From an uncultured Marivita sp. (GTDB taxonomy: Bacteria; Pseudomonadota; Alphaproteobacteria; Rhodobacterales; Rhodobacteraceae): a stretch of DNA of 64,000 nt. Location of the stretch: the NCBI RefSeq assembly GCF_947488135.1, contig NZ_CANKYW010000005.1:62001-126000 (forward strand). Reading direction: 5' to 3'. The notes below the pieces were generated by a model. It did no database searches. It saw only the letters and a program-made list of their open reading frames with translations, and was not told the DNA's origin. Shown here piece by piece: positions 45,196 through 54,700 of the stretch; within the stretch, counting starts at the first letter, position 1, and every line of letters begins with the position of its first letter. The translations under genes and the position numbers were made by a program.

Positions 45196-46746
45196 TCAGA
45201 ACAGCGTTCCCTGTTCCGGCGGTTTGCGCTTGGATTTCGGCGCGGATTTCGCGCCCGCCGCACCCACTGTCAGGCGTCCGTCGGCGAATTCGATTTCCAG
45301 CGCAGTCGCGTTCTGTGCGGCCTTCTGCGTCGTCACCACCTCGCCGTCGCCCCGCACCACCGCATAACCGCGTTTGAGCGTTTCCTTGTAACCCAGCGTT
45401 TCGCGCAGGCGGTCGAGTGCGGTCAGGCGGCTCTGCCAGTCGCGGACCTGCGCCTGACCGGCTTTCGAAAGCCGGTGGGCCATGTCCTCGAGCTTGTCGC
45501 GTTTGACGGCAAGGTCGCGATTGATTTGAGACGGACTTAATTGATCCGCGCGTCGTGACAGCGAGTCGCGTTTCCTTTCGAGCAGCCGGACCATGCCCGG
45601 TTCCAATCGCTCGCTTTTTCTCAGATACGCATTCCGATGCTCGGCAATGGTCCGTCTCAGAAGCAAGGGGCGAAGCGAACCGGCGATTTCCGATAAAACA
45701 TTCCTTCTGCGATCAACCGATCGAACAAGTGCGTATGGCAGTTTTTCGGACCAATAATCCAACCGCTGTGTCGGCCCCGACAGCAGCGTGTCGGGTCGGG
45801 GCAGGGCGCGCGCCAGATCGCGCAGGCGCTGATCGCGGGTCTGCATCCGCTGCGACACCGCGCGGGTCATGCGCGCCTGTTGGTCGCCGACCCAGCCCAG
45901 CAGTTCGAGCCGCACCGGCACCGCGATTTCCGCCGCCGCCGTGGGTGTGGGCGCGCGTTGGTCGGACACGTAGTCGATCAGCGTCGTGTCGGTTTCGTGC
46001 CCCACGGCCGAGATCAGCGGGATCTCGGACGCCGCCGCGGCGCGGGCGACGATTTCTTCGTTGAAGCCCCAAAGATCCTCGATGCTGCCCCCGCCGCGCG
46101 CGACGATCAGCAGATCGGGCCGGGGCAGGGCGCCGCCGGGCGACAGCGCGTTGAACCCCGCGATGGCGCGGGCCACTTCGGGGGCGCAGGCAGCCCCTTG
46201 AACTGCCACCGGCCAGACCAGCACCTTGCGCGGAAAGCGGTCGCGCAGGCGGTGCAGGATATCGCGGATCACCGCGCCTGATGGCGAGGTGATGACGCCG
46301 ATGATATCCGGCAGGTAAGGCAGGACCTTTTTGCGCGCCGGATCAAACAACCCTTCGGCGGCGAGCGCTTTCTTGCGCTTCTCCAGCATCGCCATCAACG
46401 CGCCTTCGCCCGCAACGGTCACTTCATCGACATTGAGGTTATATTTCGACTGCCCGCCAAAGGCGGTCATCCGCCCAGTCACGACCACTTCCAGCCCTTC
46501 TTCGGGCACGACGGAAAGTTGCGAGACTTGGCCTTTCCACGTCGTGCAGGCCAGCACGTTTCGGTCGTCCTTGACGTCGTAGTATAGATGCCCGGACCGG
46601 GCCGTGAACACGCGGCCTACCTCGCCGCGCACGCGAATGCGGCCGAACTGGTCTTCCAGCGTTTTCTTCACCGCGCCAGAGACTTCGGAGACTGTGTATT
46701 CGGGCATGTTTTGCCCCGGGTGGGGATCGTCGATCAGATCGGACAT
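45196..46746 (-). CDS. xseA: Exodeoxyribonuclease VII large subunit
   Basis: Large subunit of the single-strand exonuclease XseAB. The 516-aa protein has an N-terminal OB domain (EYTVSEVSGAVKKTLEDQFG onward). The catalytic core contains GVITSPSGAVIRDILHRLRD, LLIVARGGGSIEDLWGFNEE and ISAVGHETDTTLIDYVSDQR. A long helical part follows, and then a Lys/Ala/Pro-rich tail. A frame is open to 47139, overlapping purD, but MSDLIDDPHPGQN at 46746 is the real start. It is divergent from purD, with 73 bases between. Confidence 0.96.
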   Translation of the reverse strand: MSDLIDDPHPGQNMPEYTVSEVSGAVKKTLEDQFGRIRVRGEVGRVFTARSGHLYYDVKDDRNVLACTTWKGQVSQLSVVPEEGLEVVVTGRMTAFGGQSKYNLNVDEVTVAGEGALMAMLEKRKKALAAEGLFDPARKKVLPYLPDIIGVITSPSGAVIRDILHRLRDRFPRKVLVWPVAVQGAACAPEVARAIAGFNALSPGGALPRPDLLIVARGGGSIEDLWGFNEEIVARAAAASEIPLISAVGHETDTTLIDYVSDQRAPTPTAAAEIAVPVRLELLGWVGDQQARMTRAVSQRMQTRDQRLRDLARALPRPDTLLSGPTQRLDYWSEKLPYALVRSVDRRRNVLSEIAGSLRPLLLRRTIAEHRNAYLRKSERLEPGMVRLLERKRDSLSRRADQLSPSQINRDLAVKRDKLEDMAHRLSKAGQAQVRDWQSRLTALDRLRETLGYKETLKRGYAVVRGDGEVVTTQKAAQNATALEIEFADGRLTVGAAGAKSAPKSKRKPPEQGTLF

Positions 46747-46819
46747 CTGGCCTCGCTTGCGCTTCAGGTGCGGCAACCCTAGAACGCGCGCAACCGAAGG
46801 TGAAGACGGAGCGTGCGCC

Positions 46820-48082
46820 ATGAACATTCTCATCCTTGGAAGTGGCGGGCGCGAACACGCGCTGGCCTGGGCCGCGCTGCAAAATCCGAAATGCGACAAG
46901 CTGATCGTGGCACCGGGCAATGCTGGCATCGCGATGATCGCGGATTGCGCCGCTTTGGACATCGAAGACGGCGGTGCGGTCGTCACCTTCGCCGAGGAGA
47001 ACAGCATCGACTTCGTGATTGTCGGCCCCGAAGCGCCCTTGGCAGCGGGCGTGGCGGACCGGCTGCGCGACGCTGGTTTGCTGGTGTTCGGCCCGTCAGC
47101 CGAGGCGGCGAAGCTGGAAGCATCCAAATCCTTCACCAAGGAAATCTGCGACGCGGCAGGCGCGCCGACCGCTGCCTACGGTCATTTTACTGATGCTGAC
47201 AGCGCCAAGGCGTATGTGCAGGCCCAAGGCGCGCCGATCGTGGTCAAGGCGGATGGGCTCGCCGCAGGCAAGGGTGTTATCATTGCCGAGACCGTGCCGG
47301 AGGCCGAAGCCGCCATCGACGACATGTTCGGCGGTGCGTTCGGCGGAGCCGGGGCCGAAGTGGTGATCGAAGAATTCATGCAGGGCGAGGAGGCGTCGTT
47401 CTTCGTGCTGTGTGACGGCACCGACGTGCTGCCCATCGGCACCGCCCAAGATCACAAGCGGGTGGGCGAGGGCGATACCGGGCCCAACACCGGTGGCATG
47501 GGGGCCTATTCCCCGGCACCGGTCATGACGGATGCCGTCACGCAAAAGGCGATGGATGAGATCATCAAGCCGACCATGGCCGAAATGGCGAAACGTGGCA
47601 CACCGTTTCAGGGCATCCTGTTCGCCGGGTTGATGATCGAAAACGGCCAGCCCCGGCTGGTGGAATACAACGTCCGCTTCGGCGACCCCGAATGCCAGGT
47701 GCTGATGATGCGGCTGGGCGCGCAGGCGATGGACCTGATGCACGCCTGCGCCGAAGGCCGTCTGGCCGACGCCCGGGTGAATTGGGCCGACGACCACGCG
47801 ATGACTGTTGTTCTGGCTGCGACGGGATATCCGGGCAGCTATGACAAGGGCAGCGTGATCGGCGGGCTAGACGGTCTGCCCGAAGACAGTTTCCAGATGA
47901 TGTTCCACGCCGGAACAACCGAGGCGGACGGCAAGATCACAGCGACCGGAGGCCGGGTGCTGAACGCCACCGCCCGCGGCACGACGCTTCAAGAGGCGCG
48001 GGACCGCGCCTATGCGATGGTCGATCGTGTGGACTGGCCGGACGGCTTCTGTCGGCGCGATATCGGGTGGCGGGCGCTCTAG
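46820..48082 (+). CDS. purD: Phosphoribosylamine-glycine ligase
   Basis: Second step of purine synthesis, joining glycine to phosphoribosylamine with ATP. The 420-aa ATP-grasp enzyme starts MNILILGSGGREHALAWAAL and has VKADGLAAGKGVIIAET, then NTGGMGAYSPAPVMT and LVEYNVRFGDPECQVLMMRL, all standard. The frame extends upstream to 46604, but the ATG at 46820 is the family start. The next gene begins directly after its stop. Confidence 0.97.
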   Translation: MNILILGSGGREHALAWAALQNPKCDKLIVAPGNAGIAMIADCAALDIEDGGAVVTFAEENSIDFVIVGPEAPLAAGVADRLRDAGLLVFGPSAEAAKLEASKSFTKEICDAAGAPTAAYGHFTDADSAKAYVQAQGAPIVVKADGLAAGKGVIIAETVPEAEAAIDDMFGGAFGGAGAEVVIEEFMQGEEASFFVLCDGTDVLPIGTAQDHKRVGEGDTGPNTGGMGAYSPAPVMTDAVTQKAMDEIIKPTMAEMAKRGTPFQGILFAGLMIENGQPRLVEYNVRFGDPECQVLMMRLGAQAMDLMHACAEGRLADARVNWADDHAMTVVLAATGYPGSYDKGSVIGGLDGLPEDSFQMMFHAGTTEADGKITATGGRVLNATARGTTLQEARDRAYAMVDRVDWPDGFCRRDIGWRAL

Positions 48083-48676
48083 ATGACGACTGCTCTGGCC
48101 GGGTTCGCGCTCGGGTTTTCGCTCATTCTTGCCATCGGCGCGCAAAACGCGTTTGTCTTGCGGCAGGGCTTGTTGCGATCACACGTGTTTGCGGTCTGCC
48201 TGACCTGCGCGCTTTCGGACGCGATCCTGATCGCCGCAGGTGTTGCCGGGTTCGGGGCGTTGACGCAGGCCGTGCCGGGGCTCGAACTCGCGATGCGCCT
48301 GCTGGGGGCGGCGTTCCTCATCTGGTACGGCGCGCGCACCTTCCTGAGCGCATGGCGCGGCGGGCAGGCGATGGAGGCCGGGCAAGCGGCGGGTTCGCTG
48401 CGCAAAGCCTTGCTGACCTGCCTTGCCCTGACCTGGCTCAACCCGCATGTCTATCTCGATACGGTTGTGCTTCTTGGCGCGGTCGCCGCGCAATATGACG
48501 ACCGCCTGAACTTTGCGCTGGGCGCGATGACGGCGAGTCTCGTGTTCTTCTTCTCGCTCGGCTATGGCGCACGGCTTCTGGCGCCGCTGTTCGCCAAACC
48601 GCGCGCGTGGCAGGTGCTGGACGTTCTGATCGGTCTCATCATGTGGGCCATCGCGGCGAAGCTGCTGTTGATGTGA
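48083..48676 (+). CDS. LysE/ArgO-family amino acid exporter
   Basis: A 197-aa inner-membrane protein with about five to six helices. It begins ALAGFALGFSLILAIGAQNA with FVLRQGLLR, the highly conserved start of ArgO/LysE. ALTWLNPHVYLDTVVLLGAV is the second landmark. It probably exports arginine, lysine or a related basic amino acid. The ATG follows the purD stop without any gap, so the two are co-transcribed. Confidence 0.92.
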   Translation: MTTALAGFALGFSLILAIGAQNAFVLRQGLLRSHVFAVCLTCALSDAILIAAGVAGFGALTQAVPGLELAMRLLGAAFLIWYGARTFLSAWRGGQAMEAGQAAGSLRKALLTCLALTWLNPHVYLDTVVLLGAVAAQYDDRLNFALGAMTASLVFFFSLGYGARLLAPLFAKPRAWQVLDVLIGLIMWAIAAKLLLM

Positions 48677-48780
48677 TCGTTTGAAGCGCCATCCGTCGGG
48701 TACCCCTTGCATGACAGGTCGCGTTCAAGGGGGTCGTGCGGCCTCTTGCCATTCCGATGCCCATCCGCTCCATTGCAGGG

Positions 48781-49698
48781 ATGAGCGCCTCCGTACACAC
48801 CGACACATCAGCCAATCCCGTCAAAGGCATCTTCTGGATGATCGTGACCGGCCTGTGTTTCGTGGCTGTGACGGCCTTGGTGAAAACGCTTGGCGGGCGC
48901 GTGCCCGCGGCGGAATCGGCGTTCCTGCGCTACGTGATCGGGCTGGTGTTCCTGGTTCCGGTCTGGCGGGAATTGATGGCAGTGCGGCTCACACCGCGTC
49001 AGAAAAAGCTGTTCGGGTTGCGCGGGCTGGTGCATTCGCTGGGCGTTATCCTGTGGTTCTATGCGATGACGCGCATCCCGATCGCCGAGGTCACGGCGAT
49101 GAATTACCTCAACCCGGTCTACGTCACGATCCTTGCGGTGTTCGTGCTGGGCGAAACCCTTGCGCTTCGGCGCGCGATGGCCGTTGTCGCGGCCCTTCTG
49201 GGGGCTTTGATCATCCTGCGGCCCGGCTTTCGCGAGCTTGATCTCGGGCATATCGCCATGCTTGGCACGGCGCTGTTCTTTGCGGGGAGCTACCTGATCG
49301 CCAAGATCGTGTCGGGCGAATTGCCCGCGAGCGTTGTGGTGGCGCTCTTGTCGATCACGGTCACGATCGGGCTTGCGCCCTTTGCCATCGCGGTCTGGGT
49401 CACGCCCAGCCTCGCCGATCTCGGGATATTGGCGGCGGTGGCCTGTTTCGCGACGGCGGGCCATTACACGATGACGCTGGCCTTCGCGGCGGCCCCGGTG
49501 ACGGTGACGCAGCCAGTGACATTTCTCCAGCTGGTGTGGTCGGTGCTTGTCGGCATGGCGTTTTTCGGAGAGCCCGCGGACCCGTGGGTGATCCTCGGCG
49601 GTGGCGTAATTATGGCATCGGTGATCTTCATCACCTGGCGCGAGGCCCGTCTGCGCAACGTACACCGCACTCCGACAGTCAATGAAACAAAGGGATAA
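48781..49698 (+). CDS. EamA/DMT-family membrane transporter
   Basis: A 305-aa protein with about ten hydrophobic segments in two EamA repeats. MTRIPIAEVTAMNYLNPVYV and AAPVTVTQPVTFLQLVWSVL are typical end-of-repeat motifs. An in-frame start at 48736 exists, but the ATG at 48781 (MSASVHTDTSANPVKG) gives a more normal N-terminus. The third EamA gene in the window; no sign that it is a copy of the other two. Substrate unknown. Confidence 0.86.
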   Translation: MSASVHTDTSANPVKGIFWMIVTGLCFVAVTALVKTLGGRVPAAESAFLRYVIGLVFLVPVWRELMAVRLTPRQKKLFGLRGLVHSLGVILWFYAMTRIPIAEVTAMNYLNPVYVTILAVFVLGETLALRRAMAVVAALLGALIILRPGFRELDLGHIAMLGTALFFAGSYLIAKIVSGELPASVVVALLSITVTIGLAPFAIAVWVTPSLADLGILAAVACFATAGHYTMTLAFAAAPVTVTQPVTFLQLVWSVLVGMAFFGEPADPWVILGGGVIMASVIFITWREARLRNVHRTPTVNETKG

Positions 49699-49747
49699 GC
49701 TGACGTAATCCTTCCTCACGTCAGCCTGTTGCGGCGGTTTTGCCGCC
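49699..49747 (+). terminator. Hairpins right after the EamA gene
   Basis: GCTGACGT (49699-49706) pairs perfectly with ACGTCAGC (49718-49725), beginning at the base after the stop codon. A second stem GGCGG/CCGCC follows at 49733-49747. No long T-run follows either, so I call it a probable but not certain terminator. Confidence 0.55.
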
Positions 49748-49841
49748 ATTGTTTCGAATTCCGCAAAAAACCCGGATTGGCTCCAAAATTGAACACAATC
49801 CCCCATGACAAAAAGGGAAGGTAACGTACGAGGAGACACCC

Positions 49842-50039
49842 ATGTTTGCCGAAACTTTTTCCAGCCCCGATCTGGGCGAATTACGCCACTTTCTGGTAGC
49901 CGAGCGTCAGAAGACGCTGTCGGACACCGAATGGAAGTTCCGGATGCGCGGCTACGGATTTCACGTCAAACGCGTCGAAGGCGGCGTGATGGTGGCGCGG
50001 ATCTCGCAAAACGAAATTCTCGGCTGCGTGAAGATGTAA
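49842..50039 (+). CDS. Small conserved hypothetical protein
   Basis: A 65-aa soluble protein: an N-terminal helix-like part (FSSPDLGELRHFLVAERQKT) and a short beta-like part (FRMRGYGFHVKRVEGGVMVA). A strong GAGGAGA lies just upstream of the ATG. A hairpin with four T residues follows the stop. No family recognised. Strong signals at both ends argue that it is a real, separately expressed gene. Confidence 0.72.
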   Translation: MFAETFSSPDLGELRHFLVAERQKTLSDTEWKFRMRGYGFHVKRVEGGVMVARISQNEILGCVKM

Positions 50040-50045
50040 GCGTAG

Positions 50046-50070
50046 GGTCGCCGGCTCCGGCGGCCTTTTG
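50046..50070 (+). terminator. Terminator after the 65-aa gene
   Basis: GTCGCCGG pairs with CCGGCGGC (one G/T mismatch) around a two-base turn, followed by TTTTG. It begins 7 bases after the stop codon. Confidence 0.65.
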
Positions 50071-50120
50071 TCTCTGCATCCTCTCTCGCGCAGCGCGGCG
50101 GGCTTTGCTATGCCCTCCGC

Positions 50121-50573
50121 ATGATGAAGTATATCGACATTCCCCCGGTCTGGCTGTTCGCAGCCCTTGCCATCGCGTGGTGGCAGAAGACCCATTTCGA
50201 CTACGGGCTAAGCTTTGGCCCGGTCTGGGCCGACCTTCTGGGCGGTCTGCTGGTGGGCGGGGGATTGGTGCTGATCGCGCTGGCCGCCTATGAAATGCGC
50301 CGCCACCGCACGACGATCATGCCGCACGAGGTGCCTGACGCCTTGGTGACAAGCGGCATCTTCAAGCGCTCGCGCAATCCCATTTATCTCGCTGATTCGC
50401 TGATACTCACCGGGATGGTCCTTTATTGGGACGCCGTGTTATCGCTCCCATTGATCCCGGTCTTTGTCTGGTGGATCGAGAAACACTTCATCCTGACCGA
50501 AGAAAAACGCTTGCGGCGAAATTTTCGTGCGGATTTTGCACGATACGAGAAACAAACGCGACGTTGGCTCTAG
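50121..50573 (+). CDS. Isoprenylcysteine carboxyl methyltransferase-family membrane protein
   Basis: A 150-aa membrane protein of the ICMT/phospholipid methyltransferase-like group. Three to four helices are visible, then the conserved cytosolic motif LVTSGIFKRSRNPIYLADSL and the C-terminal HFILTEEKRLRRNFRADFAR followed by YEKQTRRWL. These are the SAM-binding and catalytic features of the family. Bacteria lack prenylated CAAX proteins, so the true substrate is unknown. Confidence 0.87.
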   Translation: MMKYIDIPPVWLFAALAIAWWQKTHFDYGLSFGPVWADLLGGLLVGGGLVLIALAAYEMRRHRTTIMPHEVPDALVTSGIFKRSRNPIYLADSLILTGMVLYWDAVLSLPLIPVFVWWIEKHFILTEEKRLRRNFRADFARYEKQTRRWL

Positions 50574-50709
50574 CCGTTCGGGCGCATCTGTTCTAGATGA
50601 GCGGTTCGCGGTGGGGGGACGTTGTGTGCGTTAGGTCAGCACTGTAGACCCATCGCCGGAAAACATGCCGCTACGGCACTTCGGAACGAAGCAAAGGGGG
50701 ACGGCTCAG

Positions 50710-52287
50710 GTGAAAATCGGGACGCCAAAAGAAGTGATGAAGGGCGAGGCACGCGTTGCCATGACCCCGGATTCTGCCCGCCAGCTGCAAAAGCTGGGGT
50801 ACGACTGTATCATCGAAAGCGGTGCAGGCGACGCAGCAGGCTACAATGACGACACGTACAAAGAGGCTGGCGTCAAGATTGTCAAAACCGCCGCCGCCCT
50901 TTGGAAAGAGGCCGACGTGGTCGCCAAAGTGCGTCCACCCACCGAAGCCGAGCTGAAAAAGTCGCGTGAAGGCCAGCTTCTGATCTCGTTCTTCTGGCCC
51001 GCCCAGAACGAAAAGCTCATGAAGCAGGCGGCCGATCAGGGCACGTCCGTGATCGCGATGGACATGGTGCCGCGCATCAGCCGCGCGCAGAAGATGGACG
51101 CGCTATCCTCGATGGCCAATATCGCGGGCTACCGCGCCGTCATCGAAGCGGGCAACAATTTCGGCCGCTTCTTCACCGGTCAGATCACCGCTGCGGGCAA
51201 GGTGCCCCCGGCCAAGGTGCTGGTCGTCGGTGCCGGTGTGGCGGGTCTTGCCGCCATCGGGACATCGACCTCTCTGGGTGCGATCACCTACGCGTTCGAC
51301 GTGCGCCCCGAAGTGGCCGAACAGGTCGAATCCATGGGTGCGGAATTCGTCTTCCTTGATTTCGAGGAAGAACAGCAGGACGGCTCCGCTTCGGGCGGCT
51401 ATGCCTCTGTCTCTTCACCGGAATTCACCGCAGCGCAGCTTGCCAAGTTCCGCGAGTTGGCGCCCGAGATGGATATCGTGATCACCACTGCGCTGATCCC
51501 GAACCGCGAAGCGCCGGAGCTCTGGACCAAGGACATGGTCGAGTCGATGAAGCCGGGTTCGGTGATCGTCGACCTTGCCGCCGAAAAGGGTGGCAACTGC
51601 AAGATGACCGTGATGGACGAAAAGATCGTCACAGACAACGGCGTCACGATCATCGGCTATACCGACTTCCCGTCGCGCATGGCGACGCAGTCGTCCAACC
51701 TCTACGCCACGAACATCCGTCACCTGATGACCGACCTGACGCCAGAAAAAGACGGCACGGTCGTGCACAACATGGAGGACGACGTGATCCGCGGCGCAAC
51801 CATTGCGCACGCGAAGGAAGTGACCTTCCCGCCACCGCCACCAAAGGTGCAGGCGATCGCCGCCAAGCCCAAGGAAAAGGTCAAGGAACTCACACCCGAA
51901 GAGCGCCGGGCGCAGGAACTGGCCGCGTTCAAAGGTCAGACGAAGCAGCAGGTGACGTTGCTTGCCGTCGGCGCGGCGCTGGTGCTTGGTGTCGGCCTCA
52001 TCCCAGGCATGCCCGCGAGCTTCATGCAGCACTTCATCGTGTTCGTGCTGTCGGTGTTCATCGGCTTCCAGGTGATCTGGAACGTCGCGCATTCCCTCCA
52101 CACGCCGCTGATGGCCGTGACCAACGCAATTTCGTCGATCATCATCCTGGGCGCGCTGATCCAGATCGGATCGACGAGCCTTCTGATCACGCTGCTGGGC
52201 GCGCTGGGCATCTTCATGGCCGCCGTCAACATCTTCGGTGGCTTCCTCGTGACACGGCGGATGCTCGCCATGTTCCAGAAATCCTAA
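50710..52287 (+). CDS. pntA: NAD(P) transhydrogenase subunit alpha
   Basis: With PntB forms the proton-driven transhydrogenase that makes NADPH from NADH. The 525-aa full-length alpha chain has the NAD-binding domain (KIGTPKEVMKGEARVAMTPD at the start, VVGAGVAGLAAIGTSTSLGA near residue 170). At the C-terminus are hydrophobic helices (VTLLAVGAALVLGVGLIPGM and others). GTG at 50710 has AGGGGGA 8 bases upstream and is preferred to an ATG at 50665. pntB follows after 12 bases. Confidence 0.96.
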   Translation: MKIGTPKEVMKGEARVAMTPDSARQLQKLGYDCIIESGAGDAAGYNDDTYKEAGVKIVKTAAALWKEADVVAKVRPPTEAELKKSREGQLLISFFWPAQNEKLMKQAADQGTSVIAMDMVPRISRAQKMDALSSMANIAGYRAVIEAGNNFGRFFTGQITAAGKVPPAKVLVVGAGVAGLAAIGTSTSLGAITYAFDVRPEVAEQVESMGAEFVFLDFEEEQQDGSASGGYASVSSPEFTAAQLAKFRELAPEMDIVITTALIPNREAPELWTKDMVESMKPGSVIVDLAAEKGGNCKMTVMDEKIVTDNGVTIIGYTDFPSRMATQSSNLYATNIRHLMTDLTPEKDGTVVHNMEDDVIRGATIAHAKEVTFPPPPPKVQAIAAKPKEKVKELTPEERRAQELAAFKGQTKQQVTLLAVGAALVLGVGLIPGMPASFMQHFIVFVLSVFIGFQVIWNVAHSLHTPLMAVTNAISSIIILGALIQIGSTSLLITLLGALGIFMAAVNIFGGFLVTRRMLAMFQKS

Positions 52288-52299
52288 AGGGGCAGGGCA

Positions 52300-53817
52300 A
52301 TGGAAAACGCATTCACCATCGCGGCCTATGTGGTCGCCGCTGTTCTTTTCATCCTGTCGCTGGGCGGTCTGTCCGGCCAGGAAAGCGCGAAACGCGCCGT
52401 CTGGTACGGCATCGCGGGCATGGCGATCGCCGTGCTGGCGACGCTTGTCGGGCCTGGGACGGGCCTCTGGTTCGTCTCGCTTGTTCTGATCGCAGGCGGT
52501 GCCGCCGTTGGCTACCAACTGGCCACCAAGGTCGAGATGACCCAGATGCCCGAGCTTGTGGCCATCATGCACAGTCTCGTCGGTCTGGCGGCTGTCTTTG
52601 TCGGCTTCAACGCCGATCTGATGATCAATTACGTTAACGGTATCTATGAAGCCCAGGGTCTGGTTCTGGGTACGGTCGGCGAGGACGGGATCACCGCCAT
52701 AGGTCTTCCAAAGGAAACCTATGACAGCCTCTCCGCCTTCGGCCAATTGATCGCCAAGAAATCCAGCGTCGAAATCGGAATCCTTCGGGTCGAACTGGTG
52801 CTGGGTATCTGGATCGGTGCCGTGACCTTCACTGGGTCGGTCATCGCCTACGCCAAGCTGGCGGGCGGATCCTCGAAACTGCCGTTCCAGGTCGATACAA
52901 GCGCCAAGAAACTGCCCGGCGGGCACATCCTGAATGCAGCTGCTGCCGGCTTGTCGGTCCTTTTGCTCATCGTCTACCTGACGGGTGGCGGATCCTGGGC
53001 GCTGGTCCTGTTGACGCTTGCAGGGCTCTTCATCGGCTATCACCTGATCATGGGCATCGGCGGCGCGGACATGCCGGTCGTTGTCTCCATGCTCAACAGC
53101 TACTCGGGCTGGGCGGCTGCCGCGATTGGTTTCAGCCTCGGCAACGACCTGCTGATCGTCGTCGGTGCGCTGGTCGGCTCTTCGGGTGCGATCCTGTCCT
53201 ACATCATGTGCAAGGCGATGAACCGCAGCTTCATCAGCGTGATCCTGGGCGGCTTTGGCGGCCCCGCGGGCGAACAGATGGCCGTGGAAGGCGAGCAGAT
53301 CGCCATCGACGCGGACGGCGTCGCACAGGCGCTGGACGAAGCCGACAGCATCATCATCATTCCGGGCTACGGCATGGCGGTGGCGCAGGCCCAGCAGAAC
53401 GTGGCGGAACTCACCCGTCGCCTGCGCGCCAAGGGCAAGACCGTCCGTTTCGCGATCCACCCGGTCGCTGGCCGTTTGCCTGGCCACATGAACGTGCTTC
53501 TGGCCGAAGCCAAGGTGCCCTACGATATCGTGCTCGAGATGGACGAGATCAACGACGACTTCCCGGATACGGATGTCGCCATCGTCATCGGCTCGAACGA
53601 CATCGTGAACCCGGCCGCTCAGGACGATCCCAACAGCCCCATCGCCGGTATGCCGGTTCTGGAATGCTGGAAGGCCAAGCAGGTCTTCGTGTCCAAGCGC
53701 GGGCAGGGCACCGGATATTCGGGGATCGAGAACCCGCTGTTCTTCAAGGACAACACGCGGATGTTCTACGGCGACGCCAAAGCGTCGCTGGATGCGCTGC
53801 TCAACAAGATCACCTGA
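52300..53817 (+). CDS. pntB: NAD(P) transhydrogenase subunit beta
   Basis: Membrane subunit with the NADP-binding domain. The 505-aa protein has eight to nine hydrophobic segments followed by a C-terminal Rossmann-like domain with [40 protein letters not shown] and [20 protein letters not shown], all typical of PntB. It is 12 bases after pntA and ends at a terminator. It is inner-membrane and contributes the proton channel. Confidence 0.97.
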   Translation: MENAFTIAAYVVAAVLFILSLGGLSGQESAKRAVWYGIAGMAIAVLATLVGPGTGLWFVSLVLIAGGAAVGYQLATKVEMTQMPELVAIMHSLVGLAAVFVGFNADLMINYVNGIYEAQGLVLGTVGEDGITAIGLPKETYDSLSAFGQLIAKKSSVEIGILRVELVLGIWIGAVTFTGSVIAYAKLAGGSSKLPFQVDTSAKKLPGGHILNAAAAGLSVLLLIVYLTGGGSWALVLLTLAGLFIGYHLIMGIGGADMPVVVSMLNSYSGWAAAAIGFSLGNDLLIVVGALVGSSGAILSYIMCKAMNRSFISVILGGFGGPAGEQMAVEGEQIAIDADGVAQALDEADSIIIIPGYGMAVAQAQQNVAELTRRLRAKGKTVRFAIHPVAGRLPGHMNVLLAEAKVPYDIVLEMDEINDDFPDTDVAIVIGSNDIVNPAAQDDPNSPIAGMPVLECWKAKQVFVSKRGQGTGYSGIENPLFFKDNTRMFYGDAKASLDALLNKIT

Positions 53818-53842
53818 GTCCGCGCGATCCCATGACCCTTCG

Positions 53843-53873
53843 GGCCTCGCATCGCAGGATGCGGGGCCTTTTT
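53843..53873 (+). terminator. Rho-independent terminator after pntB
   Basis: GGCCTCGCATC (53843-53853) pairs with GATGCGGGGCC (53858-53868) around GCAG with one wobble pair, followed by five T residues. Confidence 0.85.
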
Positions 53874-53877
53874 CGTT

Positions 53878-54414
53878 TCACTCCCTCGGGCCTTTGACCC
53901 ATTCGCTCAGCGTGGCATCCAGCGCGTCCCAATTGGTATATTCCTTGTCCCAGTCCAGATCGGCGTCCGGATCCTTCTTGGCGATGATCCGGCGCATGGC
54001 AAATCGTCGGAAGACGTCGTAGCGCGACGGGGTGTACGCCCCGGCGACCTGGCTCACCTGACCGGGGGTCCAGCCGGTGGCATCGGTGAAATCAGACAGG
54101 ATGGCATTCAAACTGCGCCATTCCTCGGCATCATGCCCGGCGGCCGCAAGCGAGACCGAGATCATCAGCGTCGGCATGTCGTTCAGCGCCCCCGCGTGTT
54201 CCGCGGCAAAGTCCGACAGGGTCTTCTGATAGTGCCCGATATGAAGCGACCCCGCCAGGATCGCCCCGTCAAAGCGGCTCAGGTCCACCGGCCCTGCATC
54301 GCCCACCGTTGTCAGCTCGACTGAATGACCCATGTCGACCAATCGATCCGCGATGTGGCGCGCGATCTTCTGGGTTTGCCCCTCTATGGTTGCGTATCCG
54401 ATAAAGAGTTTCAT
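53878..54414 (-). CDS. HemG-like flavodoxin-domain protein
   Basis: A 178-aa flavodoxin-fold protein. MKLFIGYATIEGQTQKIARH holds the FMN phosphate-binding loop, and DGAILAGSLHIGHYQKTLSD is the second FMN loop, both as in the menaquinone-dependent protoporphyrinogen oxidase HemG. A frame extends to 54507, but the ATG at 54414 is the family start. It is convergent with pntB. A HemG role in heme synthesis is possible, but other flavodoxin functions cannot be excluded. Confidence 0.82.
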   Translation of the reverse strand: MKLFIGYATIEGQTQKIARHIADRLVDMGHSVELTTVGDAGPVDLSRFDGAILAGSLHIGHYQKTLSDFAAEHAGALNDMPTLMISVSLAAAGHDAEEWRSLNAILSDFTDATGWTPGQVSQVAGAYTPSRYDVFRRFAMRRIIAKKDPDADLDWDKEYTNWDALDATLSEWVKGPRE

Positions 54415-54700
54415 GACCTCTCCCTCTGCTGCCGAAGGGCCACAGCCCGGCGACCCTTTCTCCCGGCCTGATGATACACGGCCGTGAAACCAGGCGCGTT
54501 GACCCACCGCAAAAACCGTTTGAGATCATTGAACTGGCAGGCAGAGTGTGGATGTCGCAGGCGCTAAAGATACCGTAAGCGGCGTGCAGTCGCCGCAATG
54601 CATACAGTTGAATACAGGTAAAATACTGAAATGTTTGGAAATTTCCTTTACTTGGCAGAATCGCGCGCCTAAGTGGTAGCCAAATCTGAAAGACCGACCC